Of a stretch of 64,000 bases of DNA, positions 11,599 to 22,164 are shown one piece after another. Source of the stretch: Ahaetulla prasina. Lineage: Eukaryota; Chordata; Lepidosauria; Squamata; Colubridae. The stretch lies in NCBI RefSeq assembly GCF_028640845.1, contig NC_080540.1, forward strand, positions 216,425,300 to 216,489,299. The letters run 5' to 3'. The first letter of the stretch is position 1, and each line of letters opens with the position of its first letter. A model generated the notes under the pieces. The model saw only the letters and a list, made by a program, of their open reading frames with translations. It did no database searches and was not told the DNA's origin. The position numbers were made by a program, and so were the translations under genes.

Positions 11599-11699
11599 GT
11601 GTGTGTAAATGTGTGTGTGTATGTGCATGCGACGTTCAAAAGAACTTCAACTTCTTTCCAGCACTGTTTCAATCACTTAGCCCTTATTGGCATAGAAAA

Positions 11700-11935
11700 C
11701 CAGTCTGGTCTCCTTGTTATAATGCTGACTTAGAAACCAGGAGACTGTGAGTTATAGTCCTGCCTTAGGCATAGAAGTTGGCTGAGGGAGTATGGACCAG
11801 TCTCTCTCTCTCTCTTTCTCTCTCAGCCCAACTCACCCCACAGGGGCATCGTTGTGTGGAAAAGGCAGGAATATTAGAGATGTTCACCCCTTGAGTTATT
11901 TTAAAAAAAAGTAAGTAGGATAAAAATCTAACCCT
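11700..11935 (+). mobile_element. CORE-SINE (MIR-like)
   Basis: AGAAACCAGGAGACTGTGAG (11732-11751), the MIR-like core around 11790-11850 with a (TC)n run, and a tail GTTATTTTAAAAAAAAGTAA then GGATAAAAATC. Same family as 10680-10905. Confidence 0.65.
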
Positions 11936-12022
11936 AGTCAGCAGTCATAGCTGTAAGAAGAAGCCATCTCAGGGAGAGAATGCTGCTCTTAGTGCTACAG
12001 GATACTGTCTCTTCCTCTATAT

Positions 12023-12157
12023 CAGGGGTCTCCAACCTTGGTCCCTTTAAAACTTGTGGACTTCAACTCCCAGAGTCCCTCAGCCAGCAAAGCTGGCTGA
12101 GGAACTCTGGGAGTTGAAGTCCACAAGTCTTAAAGGGACCAAGGTTGGAGACCCCTG
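12023..12157. mobile_element. hAT MITE, family C (palindromic, 135 bp)
   Basis: Left CAGGGGTCTCCAACCTTGG pairs with right CCAAGGTTGGAGACCCCTG, and CTTGTGGACTTCAACTCCCA pairs with its complement further in. Perfect duplications CTCTATAT at 12015-12022 and 12158-12165. The right duplication is also the left flank of the next element. Confidence 0.95.
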
Positions 12158-12165
12158 CTCTATAT

Positions 12166-12603
12166 CAGTGAAGGCTAACCTTTTTGCCATCACGTGCCAA
12201 AAGCGGGGGTCACGCAGGAGGGGGGTCGTGTGTGTGTATGCCCACACCCATAATTCAATGCGCCCTGCCCCCCGCGCATGCCTGCGCAACCCCTCCTGCG
12301 GTCCCCCTGCTTTTGGCACGTGATAGCCCAGTGGGCCCGGTAGGCCCATTTTTCACCCTCCCCAGGCTCCAGAGGCTTTCTAGGAGTCTGGGGAAGGTGA
12401 AAATGGTCTTCCCCATCCCCCGGAAGCCCTCTGGAGGCCGGAAAGGACCCATTTCCCAACTTCCAGTAGGCCCGGAAGGCCCAAAAATCAGCTGGCCGGT
12501 GCATGCAAACGAACTGGAGCTGAGCTAGGGCAATGCTCGCATTCCCACAGATATGGCTCCACGTGCCACACGTGGCAGGTGTATCATAGGTTCGCCATCA
12601 TGG
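12166..12603 (-). mobile_element. hAT MITE, family D (438 bp)
   Basis: Left end CAGTGAAGGCTAACCTTTTT, right end AGGTTCGCCATCATGG; the target duplication is again CTCTATAT (12158-12165 and 12604-12611). The GC-rich inside with GCACGTG words makes chance ORFs on both strands. A reverse-oriented relative lies at 39124-39654. Confidence 0.93.
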
Positions 12604-12825
12604 CTCTATATCTACCCACTGTTTGTCTCTTCTTACTGAGAAAATGAAGAAAAGGCTTGGCGGCTAAATTCCTCAGATTAAAAACATTTTAGGATGGGGA
12701 TGGGGTATGTGGTGGTAGTGGGGGAGGAAAATCTCTCCTGATGTCCGCTTGCGCAAGTTAGCTACTAACTAACTTAGTATGGGAACCAGGATTCAGGAGG
12801 CCTTGGGCTCTTATTTTATTTATTT

Positions 12826-13490
12826 TATTTATTTATCTATTTTGTCAAATACATATTAAATTTTATATATATATATGTATAAGCATGAATTGAATACATA
12901 AAATGAATACAACTAAAGGGAACATTAAGACAGGGACGGTAGGCACGCTGCTGCTCTTATGCATGCCCCTTACAGACCTCTTAGGAGTGGGGTGAGGTCA
13001 ACAGTAGACAGTCTAAGGTTAAAGTTTTGGGGATTTTGGGATGAGACCACAGATTCTGGTAGTGCATTCCAGGCATTAACAACTCTGTTACTCAAGTCAC
13101 ATTTTTTGCAATTGAGATTGGAGCGGTTCACTTTAAGTTTGAATCTATTGTGGGCTCATGTATTCTTGTGGTTGAAGCTGAAGTAGTCATTGACAGGAAG
13201 GACTTTGGAGCAGATGATTTTATGAGCTATGCTCAGGTCATATCGAAGGCGGCTTAGTTCTAAATTTTCGAAAACCCAGAATTTCAAGTCTGGTGGCATA
13301 AGGTATTTTGCTGCGAGCAGAGGAGTGGAGGACTCTTCTTGTGAAATATTTCTGTACACGCTCAATTGTATTAATGTCCGATATGCAGTATTGGTTCCAG
13401 ACAGATGAGCTGCATTCAAGAATTGGTCTAGCAAATGTTTTGTATGCTCTGGTTAGTAGTGTAATCTTCTCATACGGCTGATTTTAACAT
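12826..13490 (-). mobile_element. L3-like (CR1 group) LINE, ORF2 end and 3' tail
   Basis: The minus strand reads an ORF2 C-terminus: LPVNDYFSFNHKNT, preceded by LSRLRYDLSIAHKIICSKV and SSTPLLAAKYLMPPDLKFWV, and after a frame change a stop near LTPLLRGL at about 12975. The 3' UTR carries GGACGGTAGGCACGC-type text (as seen on plus) and ends in an (AAATA)n-like tail at 12826-12860. 5' truncated, as usual for LINEs. Same family as 28590-29330, 43783-44262, 50979-51625 and 59255-59437. Confidence 0.85.
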
Positions 13491-14211
13491 CTTTCTAACA
13501 AGGGGAACGAGTGAGGGAGACAGCAGGTAAGGACAGAGGGATAGTTTGAACCAGCGTCCAATTTGCTGTTCTGCTCGGCCTATCTGTCTCATGGCAAAGC
13601 CCGGGGGGGGAAAAAAACCTGCTGTGAGTTTGTTTTTATTTTACGTCTATCTTTACATTCTCCCGAGGGATGACAGTTCTATTCATAGAAGAGCCAGGAC
13701 AATACTTTGTCATTTATAATTGTTTCCAGAGCAGCTTGGTACTGTGCTTAACAACAGCTATACAAAAAATAAAAATAAAAAAATAATCCAGCCGAATTAC
13801 TCTTGATAAACATACTGCGTAACAAACAAGTGTGGGACTCTGTGGTGGTTAGGAAGCTAGAAGAAGCTCACGTTCCTTTCTGTTCTTTTCCAGCAGTTAA
13901 AGTTAGAACTGCTCTAATAAGCTTAATGGAAACCAAGAAGAAATGTGGTTAGCAAGGAAGCAAGAAAACATAGTGTTAGCAAAGAAACAAGGGATTCATC
14001 CATCGTGCTGCCAAAGGCTATTATACCACTTGCTCCTTCTTCTGTTAGCCTCCCCGAGCATTGACGCCAAATGCTTTCAATCAGATATTTTCTTTACATT
14101 GTCTGCAAAAAGCAAAGCACCAAGTGATTGGGTGGAAAAAGCAGATAAGTAGGAGTCTTTGAAACTCCCAAGTCTGCCTTTGGTGCTGTACAATCACTCA
14201 AATGGTACAAA
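13491..14211. other. No recognised feature
   Basis: Unique sequence with a short G-run (13604-13611) and an A-rich patch near 13770. The 69-residue open frame at 13943 has no recognisable motif. Confidence 0.4.
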
Positions 14212-14219
14212 CCATCTTT

Positions 14220-14700
14220 CAGTGACAAAATCTACATTTTTTTACTACCGGTTCTGTGGGTGTGGCTTGGTGGGTGTGGGGTGGCTTGGTAGGTGTGGCT
14301 TAGTGGGCATGGCAGGGAAGGATACTGCAAAATCCCCATTCCCACCCCACTCCAGGGGAAGGATATTGCAAAATCCCCATTCCCTCCCCACTCCTGGGAG
14401 AAGGATATTGCAAAATCCCCATTCCCACCCCACTCCAGGGGAAGGATATTGCAAAATCCCCATTCCCGCCCCACTCCAGGGGAAGGATACTGCAAAATCC
14501 CCATTCCCACCCCACTCCAGGGGAAGGATACTGCAAAATCCCCATTCCCTCCCTACTCCAGGGGAAGGATATTGCAAAATCTCCATTCCCACCCCACTCT
14601 GGGGCCAGCCAGAGGTGGCATTTGCCGGTTCTCCAAACTACTCAAAATTTCCGCTACTGGTTCTCCAGAACCTGTCAGAACCTGCTGGATTTCACCCCTG
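14220..14700 (+). mobile_element. hAT MITE, family B, with expanded minisatellite
   Basis: Left CAGTGACAAAATC, right GGATTTCACCCCTG; flanks CCATCTTT (14212-14219) and CCATATTT (14701-14708) match at 7 of 8. Order inside: TTTACTACCGGTTCTGTGGG, repeats of GTGGCTTGGTGGGTGTGG, a 41-bp tandem array, then GCTACTGGTTCTCCAGAACC. The 195-residue open frame over it is produced by the array, since 41-bp units cycle the reading frame. Confidence 0.92.
14317..14602 (+). repeat. 41-bp minisatellite, seven units
   Basis: The unit contains GGAAGGATATTGCAAAATCC followed by CCATTCCCACCCCACTCCAG. The GATA(C/T)TGC marker recurs at 14321, 14362, 14404, 14445, 14486, 14527 and 14568, spaced 41-42 bp. Sister family B copies carry one to three units. 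Confidence 0.95.
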
Positions 14701-14837
14701 CCATATTTGTATCCTCTATGACCTCCTTAGAGGTTACAGGTTGTAACTTGAAGTGATTCTTGCCAATCTGGCTGTTTCTACAATCTACCTAAGTTCCTTC
14801 TTGATCAGCGTTTTATCAGAGCTTCATGTTTAATAAT

Positions 14838-15752
14838 ATTACTTCTTTCTTCATATTTTGATCTTGAGGTAAGAGCTTTACATTTATAAAAGCTACATAT
14901 GGATGGTATTTTTTGCCAATTTCCATCCTGCCAACTTTTTGACAGCGATCGAAACTAGCCTTGATGATATTACCTAGTTTGGTAATGAAATGTCTGCAAG
15001 AAAACAACCAAACTCAGAGAGCACCAAGGATTCCCATACAATATAAATATAAGGCATTACATTTTTCTCTTATCTCCCTGCACTTGAACCATAGAGGCAG
15101 CCAGGAGATCTAGAATTTGGCCACACACAGATTCCAAAACTTTAGAGCAGAAAGAAATGTCATGAGTCTTCTTTGCTTCACCTGGAGTAGGAAATCATGA
15201 TTAGTATTATGGTACAGTAAAAAAAAAATGGATGGGACGCGGTGGCTCAGTGGCTAAGATTCTGAATTTGTCGATCGAAAAGTCAGCAGTTCAGAGGTTC
15301 GAATCCCTAGTGCAGCATAATGGGGTGAGCTCCCGGTACTTGTCCCATCTTCTGCCAACCTAGCAGTTCGAAAGCATGTAAAAAAATGCAAGTAGAAAAA
15401 TAGAGACCATCTTTGGTGGGAAGGTAACAGTGTTCCGTGTGCCTTTGGCATTTAGTCATGCTAACCACATGACCACGGAGACATCTTTGGACAGCGCTGG
15501 CTCTTCGGCTTTGAAACCTAGATGAGCACCACACCCTAGAGTTGGGAACGACTAGCACATATGTGCGATGGGAACTTTTACATTTATCTTTTACAGTCAA
15601 CTAATAACCATTCAAACCTATTTCAAGGTGGAAAATACCAGTCCAGCTTATCTACTGGATGACACCGATGCTATTCTTTATAGTTATTGCTGGGCAATTT
15701 ATTAAATCAGAATGAAATTTGGCAGGAGAAAGTAGTTTCATTCTAACCACTA
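14838..15752. repeat. Tandem duplication, copy 1 (~0.91 kb)
   Basis: Matches 15753-16672 in the same orientation at an offset of 912-913 bp with roughly 15 differences by eye. Starts and ends at a TATTACTT word. Includes a Sauria SINE (15234-15590). Confidence 0.95.
15234..15590 (+). mobile_element. Sauria-type SINE
   Basis: Has the tRNA-like A box (GCGGTGGCTCAGTGG) and B box (GGTTCGAATCCC), a middle with GAGCTCCCGGTACTTGTCCC, and a Bov-B-like end CGACTAGCACATATGTGCGA then TTTACATTTATC. Flanking TACAGT words near both ends look like a target duplication (clearer in copy 2, TACAGTCAA). It is transcribed by RNA polymerase III in principle and moved by Bov-B machinery; that is family knowledge. 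Confidence 0.9.
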
Positions 15753-16672
15753 TATTACTTTCTTCATATTTTGATCTTGAGGTAAGAGCTTTACATTTAT
15801 AAAAGCTACATATGGATGGTATTTTTTGCCAATTTCCATCCTGCCAACTTTTTGACAACAATCGAAACTAGCCTTGATGATATTACCTAGTTTGGTAATG
15901 AAATGTCTGCAAGAAAACAACCAAACTCAGAGAGCACCAAGGATTCCCATACAATATAAATATAAGGCATTAAATTTTCTTCTTATCTCCTTGCACTTGA
16001 ACCATAGAGGCAGCCAGGAGATCTAGAATTTGGCCACACCCAGATTCCAAAACTTTAGAGCAGAAAGAAATGTCATGAGTCTTCTTTGCTTCACCTGGAG
16101 TAGGAAATCATGATTAGTATTATGGTACAGTCAAAAAAAAATGGATGGGACGCGGTGGCTCAGTGGCTAAGATTCTGAATTTGTCGATTGAAAAGTCAGC
16201 AGTTCAGAGGTTCAAATCCCTAGTGCAGCATAATGGGGTGAGCTCCCGGTACTTGTCCCACCTTCTGCCAACCTAGCAGTTCGAAAGCATGTAAAAAAAT
16301 GCAAGTAGAAAAATAGAGATCATCTTTGGTGGGAAGGTAACAGGTTCCGTGTGCCTTTGGCATTTAGTCATGCTAACCACATGACCACGGAGACGTCTTT
16401 GGACAGCGCTGGCTCTTCGGCTTTGAAACCTAGATGAGCACCACACCCTAGAGTTGGGAACGACTAGCACATATGTGCGATGGGAACTTTTACATTTATC
16501 TTTTACAGTCAACTAATAACCATTCAAACCTATTTCAAGGTGGAAAATACCAGTCCAGCTTATCTACTGGATGACACCGATGCTATTCTTTATAGTTATT
16601 GCTGGGCAATTTATTAAATCAGAATGAAATTTGGCAGGAGAAAGTAGTTTCATTCTAACCACTATATTACTT
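15753..16672. repeat. Tandem duplication, copy 2 (~0.91 kb)
   Basis: Direct copy of 14838-15752. The junction and the distal end both show TATTACTT microhomology, which suggests unequal exchange or replication slippage at that word. Confidence 0.95.
16144..16502 (+). mobile_element. Sauria-type SINE (duplicate of 15234-15590)
   Basis: Carried along in the tandem duplication. The B box has one change (GGTTCAAATCCC). TACAGTCAA precedes and follows the element. Confidence 0.9.
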
Positions 16673-17003
16673 TTTCTATTTTGTGTTAATTTTCTTTCAG
16701 GAACAAGAAGGCCAGAGGGATGAGAAATGTTATTATTTTAATTATCATCACAGAGGCTTTTCACCACAAAGTTCAACAATAATTTTATTCCCTGTAGAGT
16801 TCATTTGCTAAAATACGTAGAAGGGAATTCCAGAGTACAGAAATGTCATTAAAATATGCTTTGCAGTTTATTACTGTGAATAACTTAGCCAATGAAAACA
16901 GACTCACAATGTATAATATTAGAATGTGGGGGAAATGTATGCTTGAAACATAATTTCGGTCTTTACTCTTATTTAGGAATGAATGTAAAACAACTGTCCA
17001 GCA

Positions 17004-17041
17004 TGCAATATAGGCACACCTTGAGGTGTGCCTATATTGCA
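17004..17041. repeat. Perfect 38-bp palindrome
   Basis: Arms TGCAATATAGGCACACCT and AGGTGTGCCTATATTGCA (18 bp each) match without error around a 2-base centre (TG). No target duplication or family signature was found around it. Confidence 0.95.
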
Positions 17042-17657
17042 ATTTTGCTAATATTTTCAATAAATCCAATAGAAACCATATAAAAATATTCCTTATACTT
17101 TCTTCTTTTTCTTAATTTGGTTCTCTGATGCTTTTCCTTTTCAGATTTCTAAGTGACCATGTCTATAAATGGAATCCCATTTATGCATCTAAGTTGTAAC
17201 AGAATAGAATTATTATAGGTAGTCCTCGATTTACAACCACAATTGAACCCAAAATTTCTGTTGCTAAGTGAGACAGTTGTTAAGTGAGTTTTGCCCCATT
17301 TTACGACCTTTCTTACCACAGTTGTGAAGTGAATCACTGCAGCTGTTAAGTTAATAACATGGTTGGGAATGAATCTGACTTTCCCATTGAACTTTGCTTG
17401 TCAGAGGCTTGCAAAAGGTGATCACATGACCCAAAGGACACTGCAACTGTCATAAATATATGTTTGTGATTCCAGCCCCAAAACCTGGCCCCATGCCTGA
17501 AAGTGACTCCGAAAGTGAGTGGGAAGGGCTGGTAAGGCTTACCTCAGGAGCACTGATTCCTTTGGCTCAGCTCCAGGAGCCAGAACCAGACCAGTCGGAG
17601 GACGTAATGAGGCCGTCATCCCCTGATTCTTCCCTTCCCCAGGCTCCGTCTTCAGAC

Positions 17658-18713
17658 CAGGGGTGAAATCTAAAAATTTTCCCTACCGGTTCTGTGGGCG
17701 GGGCTTAATTGGTGGGCGTGGCTTGGTGGTCAGATGGCTGGGTGGGCGTGGCCAATAACAATAAATAATAAAAATAATAAACAAAGTATAAAAAAACAAT
17801 AAGAAGTACCAAAAACCAACTTTCACACTTTACACACACACAACACAACTGACTCACACACAATGTAAAAGCAGCTGCCCTTCACACTTCACATAGCCAC
17901 AAAAAGCTCAAAAACCAACTTTCACACTTTACACACACACAACACAACACAACTGACTCACACACAATGTAAAAGCAGCTGCACTTCACACTTCACACAG
18001 CCACAAAAAGCTCAAAAACCAACTTTCACACTTTACACACACACAACACAACACAACACAACTGACACACACACACACAATACCACATACAGCTTTCTGA
18101 GATTTTGTGTGTTTGTGTAGTTAGAGTGAAACACTACAGAAACACACCAAATCTCAGAAAGCTGCACAAATATTTTATTTTATTATTAAGGTTTGTGGAC
18201 TTCAATTCCCAGAATTCCTCAGCCAGCATTAATCATTCAGTGATGAAATAGATTAGCTAAGTTAGATTAGTTCTGTCTGGTGCTGAAAATGAAACTGGGG
18301 CTTTCCGGCTGCCAAAAAAGCCATGAGGTCGATCAGTAATCAGGTAAGTGTCTTAGACTCTTTTAAAAGGAGTTTTTCTACATGTTTTCTACAGAAAACA
18401 TGTTTTTTAAGGTTCTGCTGATGAGGAACTCAGGTGAGATCCCCAGAATAGCCTTTACATTTTTTTTTAAAGTTTAAAGGCTCTGCCGATTTCAGCTGAG
18501 GGTCGGGATCCTCAAAGGCATTTTTTTTTACTTTGAAAGGCATACTGAAGCAAAACCTTCTTTTAAAAGTAAAAAATAACCCTCTGCTGATGGTGGAGCT
18601 CAGCAGAGGCAGGGGGCGGGGCCAGGGATTTTTGCTACCGGTCCTCCAAACCAGCAGTCGCCATCGCTACCGGATCGCGTGAGCCGGCCCAATCCGGGAG
18701 CATTTCACCCCTG
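17658..18713 (+). mobile_element. hAT element, family B long form (1056 bp)
   Basis: Ends CAGGGGTGAAATC and GATT-free GCATTTCACCCCTG, with perfect duplications CTTCAGAC at 17650-17657 and 18714-18721. It keeps the family B left end (CTACCGGTTCTGTGGGCGG, GTGGGCGTGGC) but has a longer interior with three copies of a 99-104 bp CA-rich unit starting at 17811, 17910 and 18014, a hairpin at 18090-18164, and an ACCGG-rich right end. No transposase frame. Confidence 0.95.
18090..18164. repeat. Hairpin inside the long hAT copy
   Basis: Arms 18090-18114 and 18140-18164 (CAGCTTTCTGAGATTT against its complement) pair at 24 of 25 positions around a 25-base loop. Confidence 0.9.
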
Positions 18714-19494
18714 CTTCAGACCCAGCTGATAATAATAATCAAGCTTGGCTTGACCCACGTTTCAGAAGATTAGAGAGGCGGTGTCATCAAAAGGAAGGGT
18801 GGGGCAGGACCCCCACCCCACAGGATATATAAGGAGCTTTGGGACTGCTCTCACTCCACGGGAAGCAAAGGTTTAACTGAACCGTTTCAAAAAGAGCTGA
18901 AAGTCTTGATATGTGAGTCATTTGTTTGAACTTTGGCAGGCAGCTGCAATTTCTCTGCCAGGACTGATAAGAGCCATGAATCCACTGGCTGAAGGCCAGC
19001 TCGTGGGTCTGAAGTGGGGAAGGAGACAGAACAACATGCCAGTTATCAAGCATTTGAATTTTCATCACATGACCATGGGGAATACTGCAACGATTGTAAG
19101 TGTGAAAAATATCATGTCACTTTTTTCATTGCAGTTGTAACTTTGAATGGTCATTGAATGAACTGTTGTAAGTCGAGGGCTAATGGTACATGATAAAAGT
19201 TATGGATAGACATTGGTGGATGAACACTATGGAGCTGTATTACCCCATCTACAAAACTGCAGCGATTGCTAATTGCTTCTGGAAACCCTTCATTGAACAA
19301 ATTCTTATTCTTTATTTTTGGCCCGTAATATTCTGGAGCAGCTTTTGCTAAATGGCTGTCCTTCATTTTACTTAATAAAATAATTTACTAAGACTGTATT
19401 ACTATTCTTCTTCTCTTCCTTACTAGTATCTATCTCCTTCCACTTATTACTGTAACCATGTTGCTTGTATCTTTCAATTTATATTGTTTTTATT

Positions 19495-19685
19495 TGTTTC
19501 CTAGTACGATTTGATAGCTTATTGACTAAGGTCTTTTTATTCTTGATGAATGTATTTTTTTCTCCTTATGTACACTGAGAGCATATGCATCTAAGACAAA
19601 TTCCTTGTGTGTCCAATCACACTTGGCCAATAAAGAGTCCTGTCCTGTCCTATCCTATCCTATCCTATCCTATCCTATCCTATTC
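19495..19685 (+). mobile_element. LINE 3' end with (TCCTA)n tail
   Basis: Contains TGTACACTGAGAGCATATGC, AAATTCCTTGTGTGTCCAAT and CACTTGGCCAATAAAGAGTC, then seven TATCC-type units at about 19645-19682. The same text is present antisense at 26430-26530 and as a short piece at 32636. Probably the CR1-type (L3/Snake1-like) LINE known to carry such tails in snakes; only the tail is present. Confidence 0.65.
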
Positions 19686-19689
19686 TTCA

Positions 19690-20680
19690 GATGTCTTGGA
19701 CATTAAGCATTGTAATTTCTAGTGATTCAAGATGAGGCAATTTTCATCTTTCTCTCAAAATGTGTAAAATTTGTAATCTAGAATCTATGAATTATAGGGA
19801 TTATAAAATGGGAATTATGGAGATAATAATTCAGTATATTTGAGCTCACCGATTTAAGGAAAAGCTATTTCTAGACAAGTTGTTTTTCTCCCCATCTCCG
19901 TGTTCTTTCAGATCTTGTGGAGATATTTTTCTATGAGTTCAGCCCTAGTGGCTGAACTCAGCTGAGATGAGCTATATACAGACTGAAGGATACAATACTT
20001 TGTTCATTTGGCATCTTTGGGCACATGGAGAAATTATTTTTGCTCTGTTGCCTTACTGGAGAGAGAATGTTTTCTGTGGTGAATTTAGCTTTTATTCCAG
20101 TTTTTAAAATTGCAATTGCAAGTGTCTTCATTGTAAAACCGTTCGACTGCTGAGTCATACAGATAACCCAGAAGAGCAGAACACTCCCAAGTTCTAGTTA
20201 GAAATATTTTTTTATTTTTTTAAAAAAATCTAAGTTGCACTCCTGACTCAGTCAGGTTCTGAATTTTTGGGATAATAGAGTGAGAAAAAGAACTGCATGC
20301 TTTGAGAACGCGTCTTGTTTCTTAGGGACACTTATATTGCCAGAAAACAATTTATATTTCTTTGACTAAGCATTAGTTGTATCCCTACACATCTATTATG
20401 CTCTGAAATGATATCTGGATGAACTTTTATTCCATTAATAAAACACAGTGAAAGGGAAAAAAGGCCTTCCTCAGTAGTAAAGCCTAAATGAAAAAGTTTT
20501 CAAGAGATATGATCCATCTCTTTAATTTTAACAGAGCAGGTTGCTCTTAAAGACAGAAAAAACAAGTTAGTTAATAAGAAGCCATCAGAGTTCTCCAAGC
20601 TGTCCGGCTTTGCAGATAGGCGGTGGGACGGGATGATTCTGCGTAAGCAACAGGCATGCATACCTATCACTCCCGCAAAT
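19690..20680. other. No recognised feature
   Basis: Unique AT-rich DNA; T/A runs near 20210-20230. Confidence 0.4.
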
Positions 20681-20689
20681 GGAGGGCAC

Positions 20690-20999
20690 CAGAGGTGGGT
20701 TTCAGCAGGTTCTGTCCAGTTCTGGAGAACCTGTAGCGGAAATTTTGAGTAGTCCAGAGAACCGGTAGTAAAAATTCTGACTGGCCCCATCCCCATCTAT
20801 TCTCTGCCTCCTGAGTCCCAGCTGATTGGGAGGAAATGGGGATTTTGCAGTAATTTTACCCTGGATTGGGGAGGGAATGGAGATTTTGCAGTATCCTTCC
20901 CCTGCCACGCCCACCAAGCCACGCCCACCAAGCCATGTCACGCCCACCAAGCCACACCCACAGAACCGGTAGTAAAAAATTTTTTGAAACCCACCACTG
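20690..20999 (-). mobile_element. hAT MITE, family B (310 bp)
   Basis: Ends CAGAGGTGGGTTTC and GAAACCCACCACTG; perfect duplications GAGGGCAC at 20682-20689 and 21000-21007. Carries two units of the 41-bp motif in antisense (near 20835 and 20880) and CCACGCCCACCAAGCCACGC. Confidence 0.95.
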
Positions 21000-21682
21000 G
21001 AGGGCACGTGCACCCAGTCACTCTGCTAGCACAAGTGGGGATTTACACACATGCAAGCACTCACCAGCCATTTCCAAACAATTCAAGGCCCGATAGTAGG
21101 CTGTGGCCTGAGGGTGGAAACCCCTGCTCTATTTCCTCATCCTGCCTTCCACACTTAAAGTGCAGATAATTTGGAAGATGATTGTAAGTAATGTACTGCC
21201 CATTTTGCACTTTTCTTGCTTCCAGAAGACTGTCAGCTATATCACCAGTTTCTATTATGCTGGAATCATTACCAAGTCATCGCTGTATCAGCTATTCTTC
21301 CCATAAGTCATAGCCCAATGAAATTTCAGTAGAATCAAAAAGAAGGTCAGGCTATAGAAAAAAAATCCAGCTACTTACTGAGTATTAAAAAGGAAGAAGA
21401 GGAAGTGAAAGAAGCAATGATGAGATGGGTTAAAAACTTTGGTCACTCAATAGAACTAGACAAATGGCAGAAATTGTGGGATAGATTCTGTAAATTAACA
21501 ATGTCAACGGGCTACAGGGAAAATCTATACAAAATGTTTTATAGATGGCATTTACCACCAGCACAGCTAGCAAAAGATGTTTGAAAACTTATCATCTAAA
21601 TGTTGGAAGTAATCAGATACCAGGTTCATATTATCATATGGGGTGGACATGCCCAAAGGCAAAAAAAAATGTTGGACCAAAA

Positions 21683-21904
21683 CAGTGGTGAAATCCAATT
21701 TTTTTTTTACTACCGGTTCTGTGGGCGTGGCTTGGTGGGTGTCATGTGGCTTGGTGGGTGTGGCTTGGTGGGCATGGCAGGGGAAGGATATTGCAAAATC
21801 TCCATTCCCACCCCACTCTGGGGCCAGCCAAAGTTCTCCGAAGTATTCAAAATTTCCGCTACCAGTTCTCCAGAACCTGTCAGAACCTGCTGGATTTCAC
21901 CCTG
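21683..21904 (+). mobile_element. hAT MITE, family B (222 bp), inside L1
   Basis: Left CAGTGGTGAAATCC, right GGATTTCACCCTG; duplications GACCAAAA (21675-21682) and GACTAAAA (21905-21912), 7 of 8. One unit of the 41-bp motif. The enclosing L1 frame resumes directly after it. Confidence 0.93.
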
Positions 21905-22164
21905 GACTAAAAAACATACTTGGTTAGAAAGAATGATAAAACAGCACATAGATTTGAAACCAGAAATATTCCTTCTGGGGATACTACCAGAACAGTATAA
22001 TAAAGGGAATACATATTTAATTTTTCATGTAATAACAGCAGCAATAATAGTGTTTGTACAACAACGGAAAAATGAAGAGGTCCCAACAGATGAAAGTGTA
22101 ATAAAAAAATATTAGAATGTGCTGAGATGGATAGATTGACAATTCAATTTTTTTAAAAAAATTG

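Larger units (their letters stand above)
17461..19035 (+). mobile_element. LTR inserted in family I element, itself split
   Basis: Starts TGTTTGTG and ends AACAACA, like the LTR at 6761. The left part (17461-17657) is an open acidic frame; the right part (18714-19035) carries a TATA box (ATATATAAGG near 18826) ahead of GAGCTTTGGGACTGCTCTC, as in LTR promoters. Without the hAT insertion it would be about 510 bp. No clean 5-bp duplication was found, so boundaries are accurate only to a few bases. Confidence 0.7.
17216..19191 (+). mobile_element. Inverted-end element (family I), split by nested insertions
   Basis: Left AGGTAGTCCTCGATTTACAA and right TTGTAAGTCGAGGGCTAATG are inverted ends. The left part is 17216-17460 and the right part 19036-19191; together they match the copy at 55334-55801 in order (GTTGCTAAGTGAGACA, GATCACATGACC, AAAAATATCATGTCACTTTT). 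It is non-coding. An 8-bp duplication could not be fixed, so the hAT label is inferred from its CAGGTAG-type end. Confidence 0.8.

Noticed and set aside
12230..12530. CpG island / promoter
   Set aside because: The GC-rich stretch is the interior of a hAT element and has no transcript context.
14317..14602. CRISPR-like regularly spaced repeats
   Set aside because: Units are contiguous without unique spacers, and the context is a eukaryotic transposon.
14159..14746. 195-residue plus-strand ORF, the longest plus-strand frame
   Set aside because: It lies over a hAT MITE; the repeated GRILQNPHS-type peptide comes from the 41-bp array, which is open on both strands.
16680..16800. Terminal exon after TTTCTTTCAG at 16700
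   Set aside because: The acceptor looks good and about 36 codons are open, but there is no donor or polyadenylation context and the coding text has no motif.
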